44,723 nucleotides of DNA from Deltaproteobacteria bacterium (GTDB taxonomy: Bacteria > Myxococcota > B64-G9), in contig JAFGRB010000193.1 of NCBI GenBank assembly GCA_016935365.1, forward strand, positions 1 through 44,723, read 5' to 3'. The notes beneath the pieces are model-generated. The model ran no database searches. It worked only from the letters and a program-made list of their open reading frames with translations, and was not told the DNA's origin. The position numbers were made by a program, and so were the translations under genes. Below, piece by piece: positions 31,864 through 40,849 of this stretch; positions within the stretch are counted from its first letter, which is position 1; each line of letters opens with the position of its first letter.

Positions 31864-33213
31864 TCAGATCCGCTCGAAGTAGCGCATCCGCTCCCAGTCG
31901 GTCACGTAGCGATCGAGCCCGGCCTGCTCGAGCCGGGCCAGGCGGAGGTAGTGCTCGACCACCTGCTCTCCGAAGGCCTGCCCGGCGAGCTCGCTCGCCT
32001 CGAGCGTGCGGATGGCCTCGGGCATTGTCCTGGGCACGCGCTCGATGCCCTCGCACGCATAGGCGTTGCCCTCGAAGGGCGGGTCGGGCTCGAGCTTCTG
32101 CGCCACGCCGTCGAGCCCGGCCGCGAGCGTGGCGGCGAAGGCCAGGTAGGGGTTGACGTCCGCGCCGGGGATGCGGTTTTCGATCCGCGCGCCCGCGCCC
32201 TGGCCCACGGCGCGGAAGCCGCAGGTCCGGTTGTCCACCCCCCAGGCCACGCTGACCGGCGCGAAGCTGGCCGCCTGGTAGCGCTTGTAGGAGTTGGGCA
32301 GCGGGGCGAAGAAGAGCGAGAACTCGCGCGCGCGCCGCATACAGCCCGCCAGGAAGTGGCCGAAGTCCGCGCTGGGGCACTCGGCCTTTTCGTCCCAGAA
32401 CGCGGTCTTGTCCCCTCTCCACAGGCTGGCGTGGATGTGGCAGGACGAGCCGGCCATCTTCTCGGAGACCTTGGCCATGAAGGTCGCCGACACCCCGTGG
32501 CGGGTCGCGAGCTGCCTGACGCCCTGCTTGAAGATCGCGTGCCGGTCGGCCGCCTCCAGCGCCGTGCCGTAGATGAAGTTGACCTCGTGCTGGCCCTGGC
32601 CCCACTCGCCCTTGGAGCTCTCGATCGGGATCTCGGCCTGCGGCATCTGCAGGCGGATGTCTCGAAGCAGCGGCTCGTCGGCGCTGGTGCCCAGGATGTC
32701 GTAGTCGATCAAGTAATCCGTGCTCGGCTCGAGCGCCTGGAAGCCTCGCTGGCGGAGCTCGTGGGGCAGGCCCCGGAAGAGGAAGAACTCCAGCTCCGAG
32801 GCCATCATGGGCCGTAGGCCCGCCTTCTCGCAGGCCCGGATCTGGGCCTTGAGGATCTGCCGCGGGCCCAGGGCCAGCGGCTCGCCGTGGTGATCGATCA
32901 GGTCGCAGATCACCAGCGCGCTGCCCTCGAACCAGGGCACGGCCCGCAAGGTCTTCAGGTCGGGGAGCATGCCCATGTCGCCGTAGCCCTTGTCCCAGGA
33001 GGTGAAGGCGAAGCCGGGCAGCGGTTCCAGCTCCATGTCGGCGGTCAGCAGGTAGTTGCAGGCGTGGATTGGGCTCGCCTCCATGTGCTGCTCGGCGAAG
33101 AGCCGGGCCGGGATGCGCTTGCCCATCAGTCGCCCGTAGGGATCCGGGAATGCGGCGATGACCGTGTCCAGCTCGCCCTGCTCGACTCTGTGCTCGAATT
33201 GCTGTCTGTCCAT
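31864..33213 (-). CDS. Glutamine-synthetase-family ligase
   Basis: A 449-residue ATP-dependent carboxylate-amine ligase of the glutamine synthetase fold. Core motifs: SELEFFLF (metal Glu), QHEVNF, EKMAGSSCHIHASLW (metal His), NSYKRY, NRTCGFR and RIENRIPGADVNPYLAFA. The sequence is nearer to the gamma-glutamyl-amine and GlnA-like paralogues (PuuA type) than to housekeeping GlnA; no adenylylation Tyr loop is evident. It may glutamylate an amine or other substrate. Its ATG overlaps the stop of the upstream AOR gene (TGATG), so the two are translationally coupled and probably act in one pathway. The 3' end is partially duplicated beyond the palindrome. Confidence 0.88.
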   Translation of the reverse strand: MDRQQFEHRVEQGELDTVIAAFPDPYGRLMGKRIPARLFAEQHMEASPIHACNYLLTADMELEPLPGFAFTSWDKGYGDMGMLPDLKTLRAVPWFEGSALVICDLIDHHGEPLALGPRQILKAQIRACEKAGLRPMMASELEFFLFRGLPHELRQRGFQALEPSTDYLIDYDILGTSADEPLLRDIRLQMPQAEIPIESSKGEWGQGQHEVNFIYGTALEAADRHAIFKQGVRQLATRHGVSATFMAKVSEKMAGSSCHIHASLWRGDKTAFWDEKAECPSADFGHFLAGCMRRAREFSLFFAPLPNSYKRYQAASFAPVSVAWGVDNRTCGFRAVGQGAGARIENRIPGADVNPYLAFAATLAAGLDGVAQKLEPDPPFEGNAYACEGIERVPRTMPEAIRTLEASELAGQAFGEQVVEHYLRLARLEQAGLDRYVTDWERMRYFERI

Positions 33214-35084
33214 CACAGGCTCCAGTCCAGCCCCAGCTCGAGGAGCTTTCCGGCGGTGGGCTTGCCCGTGTCCGGATCCCAGCCCTGCATGGCGTAGAAG
33301 GCCGAGAGCATCTCGGTAAAGCGCTCCCGGTCCACGTGCTGGCCGGCCTTGGGCCCGTCGGGCAGCGGCTCGAAGACGCGCTCGGGCAGCACGTCGTGCT
33401 GGCGCCCGAAGCCGCGCCGGGCGTTGAGCTGCCGCTGGAGGTTGACCCGCCGCTCGCCGGCCTTCATCAGCTCGAAGAAGGAGACCTGCCAGCCGGTGCA
33501 GGCCGAGACCAGATCCTCGAGGTCCCGGTAGGTGAAGAGGTTGCCCGGCCCCCAGCAGAACTGGCACAGGCACAGCGCGTCCAGCAGGCTGTAGTAGTGC
33601 TGGCCGTAGACCGTCATGCGCACCTTGGGAGAGCCGGTCGACGCCGCGTCGCCCCGGCCGATGATGCCCAGCGCCTTGCAGTCCTCGCCCCCCGAGGCCA
33701 GCAGCCAGTCGTGCTCGCTGCTCTGGTGATCGGGCCCGATCGGGCAGGCCGCGTACATCAGGGCCTGGCTGGGCTTGACCTGCGGCATGTGGACGGCCAG
33801 GCCCTGGTTCTTCACGTGGATGGCATACGGCGCCGTCTGCTCGCCGAAGGCGGCCACGGCCGCCGTGAAGCCGTCGGCCAGGACGTCGCCGATCCCCTCT
33901 CGGCGTCCCACCCGCTCGATGAGCCAGAACAGGCCCTCGGGGCTGCCGAAGCGCAAGCGCTCGCCCTCGGCGGCGTCCTCCGGGATCAGGCCCTTCTCCA
34001 GGCACTCGAAGACATAGCCGGCCAGCCCGCCCATGGTGATCGTGTCGATGCCGTACTCGCCGCACAGCTGGCTGGCCCGGGCCACGGCCGCCGGATCCAG
34101 GATCTCCAGGTTGGAGCCCAGCATGCCCAGTGTCTCGAACTCGGGCCCGCCGAGCTCGGTCGTCAGCGGGTAGGGCTTATCCGCCTGGACCCGCTTGCGG
34201 CAGCGCACCGCGCAGCCGTAGCAGGTCGTCTCGCCCGCGCCCAGCTCCGCGTCGTAGGTCGAGCCGTCCAGCCGGGCGTGATCCGGGTGGAAGGAGCGAG
34301 CGTAGTTGCGGGTCGCCAGGTTGCCCGCGCTGGCCTGGGCGCTGACCACACCCGGCGTGCCGTGTGCGCGGAGCGTGCGCGGAAAGCCGGCCTCGGACAC
34401 CCGGGCGGCGCCCTTGCGGGCGAGCTGGCCGAGCAGCTCGGGATCGGCGAAGTCGAGCTCGCCCGCGCCGCGCACGCAGATGGCGCGCAGGTTCTTGGCG
34501 CCGAAGACCGCGCCCAGGCCGGTGCGGCCGAAGACGTCGTTGCCGTCGGCCATCGCGCAGGCGAAGCGCACCTTCCGCTCGCCGGCCGGGCCGCACTGGA
34601 CGACGCACAGGCGCTTGCCGCCGAGCTCGTCCGCGAGCGCCTCGCGGACCGCGGTCACCGGCTGCCCGGTGAGATGGGCAGCGTCTCTGATCTCGGCGCG
34701 GCCGTTCTCGACGTGGAGGTAGACCGGCGAGTCGGCCCGGCCTGACAGCAGGAGCGCATCGACGCCGGCCCGCTTGAGATAGGGGCCGATCCGCCCGCCC
34801 GCCTGGCTGTCGGCCACCATGCCGGTCAGGGGAGACAGGGCCGACAGGCTGCAGCGGCTCACTCCGGACACCGCCGCTCCGGTGGTCACCGACGGGGCCA
34901 GGCTGAGCAGGTTGCGCTCGTCCATGGGGTCCAGCGCGTCGGGCCGCTCGCGGAGCAGGAAGTAGGCCCCGAAGGCGCCGCCCCCCAGGTACTTGCGGTA
35001 GAAGTCGTCGTCGAAGCTGCGCAGCTCGCTGGTGCGTGCGGACAGGTCGACGAAGAGGATCCGGCCGTGGAATCCCTTGGACAT
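33213..35084 (-). CDS. Aldehyde ferredoxin oxidoreductase family protein (standard length)
   Basis: A 623-residue tungsten-type oxidoreductase that interconverts an aldehyde and a carboxylate using ferredoxin. The family start is FHGRILFVDLSARTSE, with LGGGAFGAYFL and FGRTGLGAVFGAKNLRAI. The 4Fe-4S ligands are Cys288, Cys291 and Cys295 (CYGCAVRC), with the fourth probably in LCLCQFCWG. Unlike the AOR at 4822 it has no SCP2 extension. The ATG at 35084 has AGGAGGCCCGC upstream; longer versions of the frame are unsupported. It is joined to the downstream glutamine-synthetase-like gene by a stop-start overlap. Substrate unknown. Confidence 0.92.
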   Translation of the reverse strand: MSKGFHGRILFVDLSARTSELRSFDDDFYRKYLGGGAFGAYFLLRERPDALDPMDERNLLSLAPSVTTGAAVSGVSRCSLSALSPLTGMVADSQAGGRIGPYLKRAGVDALLLSGRADSPVYLHVENGRAEIRDAAHLTGQPVTAVREALADELGGKRLCVVQCGPAGERKVRFACAMADGNDVFGRTGLGAVFGAKNLRAICVRGAGELDFADPELLGQLARKGAARVSEAGFPRTLRAHGTPGVVSAQASAGNLATRNYARSFHPDHARLDGSTYDAELGAGETTCYGCAVRCRKRVQADKPYPLTTELGGPEFETLGMLGSNLEILDPAAVARASQLCGEYGIDTITMGGLAGYVFECLEKGLIPEDAAEGERLRFGSPEGLFWLIERVGRREGIGDVLADGFTAAVAAFGEQTAPYAIHVKNQGLAVHMPQVKPSQALMYAACPIGPDHQSSEHDWLLASGGEDCKALGIIGRGDAASTGSPKVRMTVYGQHYYSLLDALCLCQFCWGPGNLFTYRDLEDLVSACTGWQVSFFELMKAGERRVNLQRQLNARRGFGRQHDVLPERVFEPLPDGPKAGQHVDRERFTEMLSAFYAMQGWDPDTGKPTAGKLLELGLDWSL

Positions 35085-35296
35085 GCGGGCCTCCTGGCCG
35101 AAGAGATAGCACGCCAGCCCGGCCGGGATCAATTCGATGCGACGGCTTGTGTTTTGGCCGGGTCCATTGCAGGCTTGGGTGCATGCGTTGTCAGAGAGGA
35201 AGGTCGGCACCGGCCTGGATCGTGGTCCCGGCTTGCTTGCTGGGAATGTGCTGGCGATTGTCGGCAGCCTCTGCGGGGGGAGAGAGGGAGGAGGCC

Positions 35297-36052
35297 ATGG
35301 GCCAGGGTGAGCTCTGGGTGGTCTACGACAACAAGGTGGCCGTGGAGGGCGCCAAGCCGGGCTGGGGATTCGCCTGCCTGATCCGCGCGCCGGGCGTGCG
35401 CGTGCTCTTCGACACCGGGGCCGAGGGCGAGACCCTGCTCGGCAACATGGCGCTTCTGAAGCTCGATCCGCGCGACATCGAGCACGTGGTGCTCTCCCAC
35501 GAGCACTGGGACCACACCGGCGGCCTGGGGGCCCTGCTCGGGCGCTGGCAGGCCGAGCCCGCACCCGCGCGCCAGCGCGAGCTCACGGTCTGGGTGCCGG
35601 AGTCCTTCTCGGAGCGCTTCACGTCCAAGGTCGAGCAGCTGGGCGCGCGGGTCGAGCGGGTCTCCGGGCCCTGCGAGATCGCGCCGGGCGTGTGGAGCAC
35701 CGGCCAGGTCGAGGGCCCCATGGCCGAGCAGGGCATCGTGCTCGAGGCGCAGGCCGGCCGGATCTTGATCACCGGCTGCGCCCACCCGGGCATCACGGCC
35801 ATGACCGAGCGCGCGCGCGAGCTGGGGCCGGTCGAGCTGGTGCTGGGCGGCTTCCATCTCATGAGCACGAGCCCGGCCGAAGTGGGCGAGATCATCGAGC
35901 GCTTGAAGAAGGTCGGCGTGCTCCGGGCCGGTCCTTGCCACTGCACCGGCGACCGCGCGATCCGGATGTTCGCCGAGGCGTACGGGGAGCACTTCGTCGA
36001 GATCGGCGCGGGCAGCCGCCTGGACTGGGCTCCGGCCTCTCGGGCCAGATGA
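35297..36052 (+). CDS. MBL-fold metallohydrolase (Tflp-like)
   Basis: A 251-residue metallo-beta-lactamase-fold protein. It begins WVVYDNKVAVEGAKPGWGFA, followed by VLFDTG and the metal motif SHEHWDHTGGL; further ligands are GCAHPG and GGFHL. This start and order resemble the Tflp group related to methanopterin-linked phosphate synthase annotations, whose substrates are poorly known. The ATG at 35297 has GGAGGAGGCC upstream. An in-frame ATG at 35183 would add a hydrophobic, signal-like N-terminus and lies where a weak TTGTGT-N17-CAGGCT promoter would start a leaderless message. The choice decides whether it is cytoplasmic or exported. Confidence 0.85.
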   Translation: MGQGELWVVYDNKVAVEGAKPGWGFACLIRAPGVRVLFDTGAEGETLLGNMALLKLDPRDIEHVVLSHEHWDHTGGLGALLGRWQAEPAPARQRELTVWVPESFSERFTSKVEQLGARVERVSGPCEIAPGVWSTGQVEGPMAEQGIVLEAQAGRILITGCAHPGITAMTERARELGPVELVLGGFHLMSTSPAEVGEIIERLKKVGVLRAGPCHCTGDRAIRMFAEAYGEHFVEIGAGSRLDWAPASRAR

Positions 36053-36062
36053 GGGTGAAGAC

Positions 36063-36260
36063 ATGGGAGAGACGGCCAAGTCGAGCTGCGAGCAGTGCGC
36101 ATTCCGTGCGAGGTACGACCGGAACCCCAGGTCCTTTCTCGGCCGGCTGTGGCGCTGGCACGCGTTTATCTGCCCGGGCTGGAAGAAGTACATGCGCTCG
36201 CTGTCCGACGAGGAGCGCCGGCAGCTCGCCGCCCGCTACCGGCTCGCGAAGTACATGTGA
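36063..36260 (+). CDS. Small conserved Cys/Trp-rich protein
   Basis: A 65-residue protein with a CEQC pair near the N-terminus, then RLWRWHAFICPGWKKYMRSL and a basic helix ending LAKYM. The C-x2-C, WRWH and CPGWK residues could form a small metal site. The dense conserved-looking motifs suggest a real family, but I do not know its function. It starts 10 bp after the MBL-fold gene, so the two are probably one operon. Confidence 0.75.
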   Translation: MGETAKSSCEQCAFRARYDRNPRSFLGRLWRWHAFICPGWKKYMRSLSDEERRQLAARYRLAKYM

Positions 36261-36285
36261 ACCGGCCGGGCCGCGTTGGACGCGG

Positions 36286-36314
36286 TTGCGCGATGGAGCG
36301 AGCGGGTCTATGCT
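36286..36314 (+). promoter_or_regulatory. Promoter of the lysine-rich protein gene
   Basis: TTGCGC (36286-36291), exactly 17 bp, TATGCT (36309-36314), giving a leader of about 22 nt before the ATG at 36343. Confidence 0.55.
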
Positions 36315-36342
36315 CCGATCAGACGCGAGCCAGGGAGTGGAC

Positions 36343-36945
36343 ATGAGCGACGAGAAGAAGAGAAAGAAGGCCGGCAAGAAGACCGCCGGTGAAAAGACAG
36401 CCGGCAGGAAGTCCGGCAGGAAGACCGCCGGCAAAAAGACATCCGGCAGGAAGACCGGTAAGAAGGCCGCCGGAAGAAAAACAGCCGGCAAGAAGACCGC
36501 CGAGCAGACCGAGGGCAAGAAGACCGCGAAGCGCGCGCGCCCGAAGGGCGGTCGCGCCGAGACCCGGGCGGAGAAGACGACCTTCGAGCGGATCCAGCAG
36601 GCGTTCTCGGAGACCCTGGTCGGCGAGCTGGCCAAGCGGCTGAGCGAGGAGGTGCTCGAGAAGCTCACCGAGAGCCTCATGGAGCAGCTCATCTCCAGGG
36701 CCGCGGACTGGATCGGCGAGGCGATCCACAAGGCCAGCCTGCGCTGGGGCGCCGAGCAGGGCGAGCCCGCTCCGGCAGAGAGACAGGCGTCCGAGCCGGA
36801 CAGCTCGAAAGTGCCCCTGGTCGGACTGGCCGAGGATTTCATCGCCCGCTTCTCCGACCTGCTCTTCGGCACCCTGCTCAAGGCGGTGGTGCGGCAGGTC
36901 GAGGAGGGCGACGAGGAGCCCAGGACGCCACCCGGTGCCGGCTGA
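36343..36945 (+). CDS. Lysine-rich KTAG-repeat protein with helical C-terminal domain
   Basis: A 200-residue protein. Residues 1 to about 75 are AGKKTAGRK/SGRKTAGKK-type repeats like the tails of histone-H1-like and AlgP-type proteins, which bind DNA or polyphosphate non-specifically. Residues from about 78 on form amphipathic helices (FERIQQAFSETLVGELAKRL, EEVLEKLTESLMEQLISRAA), then LAEDFIARFSDLLFGTLLKA. The pattern resembles phasin or granule- and nucleoid-associated proteins, with a basic arm plus an oligomerising helix. Function unproven. The next gene starts within its last codons. Confidence 0.8.
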   Translation: MSDEKKRKKAGKKTAGEKTAGRKSGRKTAGKKTSGRKTGKKAAGRKTAGKKTAEQTEGKKTAKRARPKGGRAETRAEKTTFERIQQAFSETLVGELAKRLSEEVLEKLTESLMEQLISRAADWIGEAIHKASLRWGAEQGEPAPAERQASEPDSSKVPLVGLAEDFIARFSDLLFGTLLKAVVRQVEEGDEEPRTPPGAG

Positions 36946-37909
36946 TCCGATCACGCCCGCGCCCGACGGGCCGAGCTTCGAGGACTTCGAGCAGCTCTGG
37001 CGCACTCCGATCCGCGGCCGCGGCGAGTGGGAGGAGCGGCCGGGCGAGCTCATCCAGCTCGGCCTGCGCCTCCGCGCGCAGGCGCTTCGCCAGGCCGAGG
37101 ACTACCTCATCGCGCGGGTGGAGGAGGGCGATACGCTGGCGGTCATCGTGGCGCGCGGGATGAAGTGCACGCGGGCCGTGGATGCGCTGCGCGCAGCCCT
37201 GGAGACGAGCTCGGGCCGGACCCTGGTCGAGGTGGTCAAGGCCCTGGCCCAGATGACGGATCAGCAGGGGCTGGAGCGCTATCTCATCAGCGTGCTCGAC
37301 CAGGGCGGCAGCCTGGACGCGGCCATGGCGCTTTCCGACTTTCGAGGCGAGCACGTGATCGAGGCGCTGCTCCGGGCGCTCGACGACCCGGACGAGCTGG
37401 TGCGAAGCCACGCGGCCGACTCCCTGCTCCGGGCTGCCGGCGCGGAAGGGCGAGGCGCCAGGAACTACGGCCGGCTCCTGGCCTACCTCCGCTCCGAGCA
37501 CGCCGCGGTCCGCGAGCACGGCAAGGCTCTCTTCCGCGAGCTCCGGCAGCGGCTGGCCAGCCGGCGCGGCCTCGGCGATCTCGACGAGGACCTGGTGATC
37601 CACCCTCGAAGCGAGGCCCTGCAGCGCTTCTTCGATCGCTTTCTGGGGCTCGACGATCCATCCACCGAGGGCCGGGTCGACCGCCAGGCCCTCGAGAAGC
37701 TGCAGGCAGACGAGCGGGTGTGGGCCGAGCTCGTGCTCGTGCAGAGCTTCCTCGGCGGCAACGAGCAGGCCCTGCCCGGGCTGGCCGTCGTCGCCGGCTC
37801 CCTGGCGGCCGCCGTGCTGGGCCAGATGCGCAAGAGGCGCCGCGGCCGCGTGCGCGAGGCGATCGACGAGATCCTGGCCAGGGCTTCGGCCGAGCCCATG
37901 GAACGCTAG
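36935..37909 (+). CDS. HEAT-repeat-like helical protein
   Basis: A 324-residue soluble protein. Helical pairs in the middle (VIEALLRALDDPDELVRSHA, LLAYLRSEHAAVREHGKALF) look like HEAT repeats, which act as binding scaffolds. No enzyme motif is seen, and the C-terminus is basic (LGQMRKRRRGRVREAIDE). It starts with GTG at 36935 and overlaps the end of the lysine-rich protein gene by 11 bp, so the two are coupled and may form a complex (inference). Confidence 0.78.
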   Translation: MPADPITPAPDGPSFEDFEQLWRTPIRGRGEWEERPGELIQLGLRLRAQALRQAEDYLIARVEEGDTLAVIVARGMKCTRAVDALRAALETSSGRTLVEVVKALAQMTDQQGLERYLISVLDQGGSLDAAMALSDFRGEHVIEALLRALDDPDELVRSHAADSLLRAAGAEGRGARNYGRLLAYLRSEHAAVREHGKALFRELRQRLASRRGLGDLDEDLVIHPRSEALQRFFDRFLGLDDPSTEGRVDRQALEKLQADERVWAELVLVQSFLGGNEQALPGLAVVAGSLAAAVLGQMRKRRRGRVREAIDEILARASAEPMER

Positions 37910-37942
37910 CTCCGCCGAGTCCGGCGTGCTGAGGAGGATGGA

Positions 37943-40201
37943 ATGGAACGATGCCAATTGCCGGTCCTGCCGGCCGTGATCGTCTTCACGGGTCTCCTGC
38001 TGTGCCCCAGAGCCCGGGCGGAGGTCTACTACGTGGACGGCTCTCTGGCCGCCGACTGCGCGGGCGGCGCCGGGACGTCGTACAGCGTGGCGGCGCGCGA
38101 CTGCAGCGCCAGTGACGGGACGATCGCCTGGCAGAGCCTGGAGCCGGCCCACGCCGTGCTGGTCGCCGGCGACACGGTCTTCATCCGGGCGGGGACGTAC
38201 GACATTTCGGGCAACGCGATCAACCCGGTCCACTCCGGCACGAGTGCGGACGCGAGGATCACCTACAGCGGGTACGAGAGCGAGGATGTGATCCTGAACG
38301 GCGACAGCGACAACTGCATCGGCGTCTACTTGATGCAGTGGGACAACGAGGCGCATGCCTTCGTGGCCAACTCGTACGTCCAGATCACCAAGCTCACCTT
38401 CCAGAACTTCTACAGGTACCTCTACATCTACAACGGCGGAGACGCCGCCGCGAACTACAACGAGATCGCCTACTGCACCTTCAAGGACCAGCGCGACGTC
38501 TGGTCGGACGTGGTGGCGAGCGGCACGCACGCGGGGGCGTCGTCTTGCGGTGCGAACGCGGTCTTGACGCACGCCGACGACGGCAGCGGCAGCACCTACC
38601 AGTCCTACAGGGTCAGGAACACTTCCACGGGGGCGGCCTGCCAGATCGCCTACGGCGGCGCGACCAGCACCTCCAAGACCTGCGCCACCTCCGTCGGCCT
38701 CTTCGGCGGGGTCCGGAACGGCGCGCCGGACGACTGCTGGGAGGACGGAGACGGATACGAGATCACCCGCATGATCTACTGGGGAGGCGGCTACATCCAG
38801 AACTCGGGGCACAACTACCTCCACCACAACACCATGTGCCGCTACGGCGCGTACTCCGAGCTCGACGAGGGCGTGGTGCTGGAGGTCGGGGTCGGCAACG
38901 AGGGCTCGACCGACGCCAGCCACTTCAACACCATCGAGGACAACCACTTCTATGCCGGCGGGCACCACGTCCTGGGCGTCAACACCTGCAAGCACTGCGT
39001 CATCCGGAACAACTACGTCCACAACGAGGGCTGGTGGGACGCCTCGATGCACTGGGACGCGTCGCTCTACGCGGGCTTCGACAGCAGCTTGCTGGGCTAC
39101 CGGGCCATCTCGGCCGTGGGATCGCCGGCCAACGCCGGGCAGTCCCTGTGGGAAGGCAACCGCGTCGGCTACGGCGCGGCCTACGGCGGTCCGCACCTCG
39201 GGCTGACCGGCGGGAGCGGCTCGGGCACGACGCTCTCGACCTCGAACAACATCTATCGCTACAACGATCACTTCGCCAACGCCCTGTTCGGGCTGAGGCT
39301 GGCGGCCTCCATCGGAACCAGCTCCGGCAACCGCGTCTACAACAACACCTTCTACAAAAACGGCTGGGGCTCCGACGACGACGACAGGGCGTATGACAAC
39401 CTGCGCATGGGCATGTCGTTCTACGTCGATTCCTGCGCCGAGGTCTTCGACACGGACGTGAGGAACAACCTCTTCTTCGATCACTGGACGACGGCCCACA
39501 AGCCGCAGTACGAGGTCATCCACCTGCCGGGCGCTGAGCTTGCGACCTGCAACACGATTTCGGACAACTTCGACGACGACACCGTCGACCCCTTGTTCGT
39601 CGAACCGGACATCTCGACGCCGCTCGAGACGTCGCTGCCGGATCTCTCCCTTCAGCCGTCGTCGCCGGCCATCGACCAGGGGGCACGGCTCACGCGCGCC
39701 AGCCACAGCGGCTCGTCCTCGACCGCGCTGGTCGTGGACGACGCCAGCTTCTTCCAGGACGGGACCTGGGGCTCGGACCTGGCCAGGGCGACGCTCGAGG
39801 CCGACTGGATCGCGATCGGAGAAGTGGACCACGTCGTCCAGATCGTCTCGATCGATTACACGACGAACACGATCACCCTGGCGTCGCCGATGACCTGGGC
39901 CGAGGAGGCGCCGGTCTGGCTCTATCGGAAGAGCGACGGAGAGGTCGTGCTGCACGGATCGGCCCCGGACATGGGGGCGCACGAGTACCGCAACGCCGCT
40001 CCGCCTCCGGACGGAGGCCCGGAGCCGGATGGCGGGACAGACGGCGGCGCTGCGGACGAAGCGCGGGACGGAGGCGCTGATCGAGATGGCGAGCCGAGCG
40101 GATGCAGCTGCGGCGGCGGGAGAGCTGCGGGGCCGTGGCTGCTGGCGCTGCTCGTAGGAGCATGCGCCTTCCTGTCGAGAGCTCGAAGGGCGAGGAGCTG
40201 A
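37943..40201 (+). CDS. Secreted parallel beta-helix protein with MYXO-CTERM-like anchor
   Basis: A 752-residue exported protein: signal peptide ending RARAEVYYVDG, then a long right-handed parallel beta-helix (repeated NNYVHNEG, NTIEDNHFYAGG, NRVYNNTFYKNG) as in pectate lyase-like and carbohydrate-active proteins, ending SPAIDQGA and PDMGAHEYRN. Next come a Pro/Asp/Gly-rich stalk (PPPDGGPEPDGGTDGG) and a tail of Cys-x-Cys-Gly-Gly-Gly, a hydrophobic helix (GPWLLALLVGACAFL) and SRARRARS. That Cys-plus-helix-plus-basic tail is the MYXO-CTERM type of surface-sorting signal. Catalytic residues cannot be identified by eye; it may bind or cleave polysaccharide. Confidence 0.87.
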   Translation: MERCQLPVLPAVIVFTGLLLCPRARAEVYYVDGSLAADCAGGAGTSYSVAARDCSASDGTIAWQSLEPAHAVLVAGDTVFIRAGTYDISGNAINPVHSGTSADARITYSGYESEDVILNGDSDNCIGVYLMQWDNEAHAFVANSYVQITKLTFQNFYRYLYIYNGGDAAANYNEIAYCTFKDQRDVWSDVVASGTHAGASSCGANAVLTHADDGSGSTYQSYRVRNTSTGAACQIAYGGATSTSKTCATSVGLFGGVRNGAPDDCWEDGDGYEITRMIYWGGGYIQNSGHNYLHHNTMCRYGAYSELDEGVVLEVGVGNEGSTDASHFNTIEDNHFYAGGHHVLGVNTCKHCVIRNNYVHNEGWWDASMHWDASLYAGFDSSLLGYRAISAVGSPANAGQSLWEGNRVGYGAAYGGPHLGLTGGSGSGTTLSTSNNIYRYNDHFANALFGLRLAASIGTSSGNRVYNNTFYKNGWGSDDDDRAYDNLRMGMSFYVDSCAEVFDTDVRNNLFFDHWTTAHKPQYEVIHLPGAELATCNTISDNFDDDTVDPLFVEPDISTPLETSLPDLSLQPSSPAIDQGARLTRASHSGSSSTALVVDDASFFQDGTWGSDLARATLEADWIAIGEVDHVVQIVSIDYTTNTITLASPMTWAEEAPVWLYRKSDGEVVLHGSAPDMGAHEYRNAAPPPDGGPEPDGGTDGGAADEARDGGADRDGEPSGCSCGGGRAAGPWLLALLVGACAFLSRARRARS

Positions 40202-40216
40202 AAGAGAGGCATGACG

Positions 40217-40849
40217 ATGCGGTTACCGCTTCGAGGGCTGATTCTCGGCAGCGCGTTCCTGGTCCTGGCCTGCTCCGGCCCGCAACCCAAGCCCGAGGGG
40301 ATCAAGCCGGCGCGCAAGACCGAGCCGCCCGCGGAGGTCAAAGGACACGTCGTCTCCGGCCGGCTGGCAGCGGCTGGCGACGAGCGGGTGCCTGACCGGG
40401 CGAAGGTCGTCGTCGCGTGGGTGGTGTCCGCCGGCTCGCCCGACTACGTATACCTCTTCGGCCAGGGCGCGGCCGCGCAAGGACGCTACCGCCTCGGCCT
40501 GTCGGAGCCGCCTCGAGAAGCGCTCAACGCAGGTCAGCTGGGCGTCGGCATGCTGATCCTGGTGAGAGCCGATGCGGATGTTCCAGCGGGAAAGCTGAGC
40601 CGGGACCAGTGGAAGGCCCTCCGGGGGAATGCGATCGGCGGCGCCGCTCGTTACGGGATCATCTTCAAGCAGCCGAACACCAGCATGCCGCGAAAAGGCT
40701 GGTGGACGGAATTCCCAAGCGGCTACTCTTGCGGCAAGGGCGTCAGGCAGCCAGGCGAGACCTTCGAGGCTTTCGAGCCGACGCGGTGCGACGCCGTCGA
40801 GATCGAGGTCGAGGACTTCCGGAAGCTCGAGTGGGTCAACTGGACCTGA
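40217..40849 (+). CDS. Lipoprotein of unknown function
   Basis: A 210-residue lipoprotein with lipobox LVLAC after MRLPLRGLILGSAF, a Pro/Lys-rich spacer and a folded part with alternating strands (HVVSGRLAAAGDERVPDRAK, YVYLFGQGAAAQGRYRLGL) that I do not recognise. The ATG at 40217 has the right spacing to AGAGAGG; an ATG two codons earlier (40211) is possible. It starts 15 bp after the beta-helix gene. Nothing notable is seen in the 149 bp after it beyond a weak -10-like TATTCT at 40962. Confidence 0.8.
   Translation: MRLPLRGLILGSAFLVLACSGPQPKPEGIKPARKTEPPAEVKGHVVSGRLAAAGDERVPDRAKVVVAWVVSAGSPDYVYLFGQGAAAQGRYRLGLSEPPREALNAGQLGVGMLILVRADADVPAGKLSRDQWKALRGNAIGGAARYGIIFKQPNTSMPRKGWWTEFPSGYSCGKGVRQPGETFEAFEPTRCDAVEIEVEDFRKLEWVNWT

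Noticed and set aside
36878-39982. 1034-codon antisense frame opposite the HEAT-like and beta-helix genes
   Set aside because: Composition is shadow-like, and the sense genes have start sites, signal peptide and repeats.
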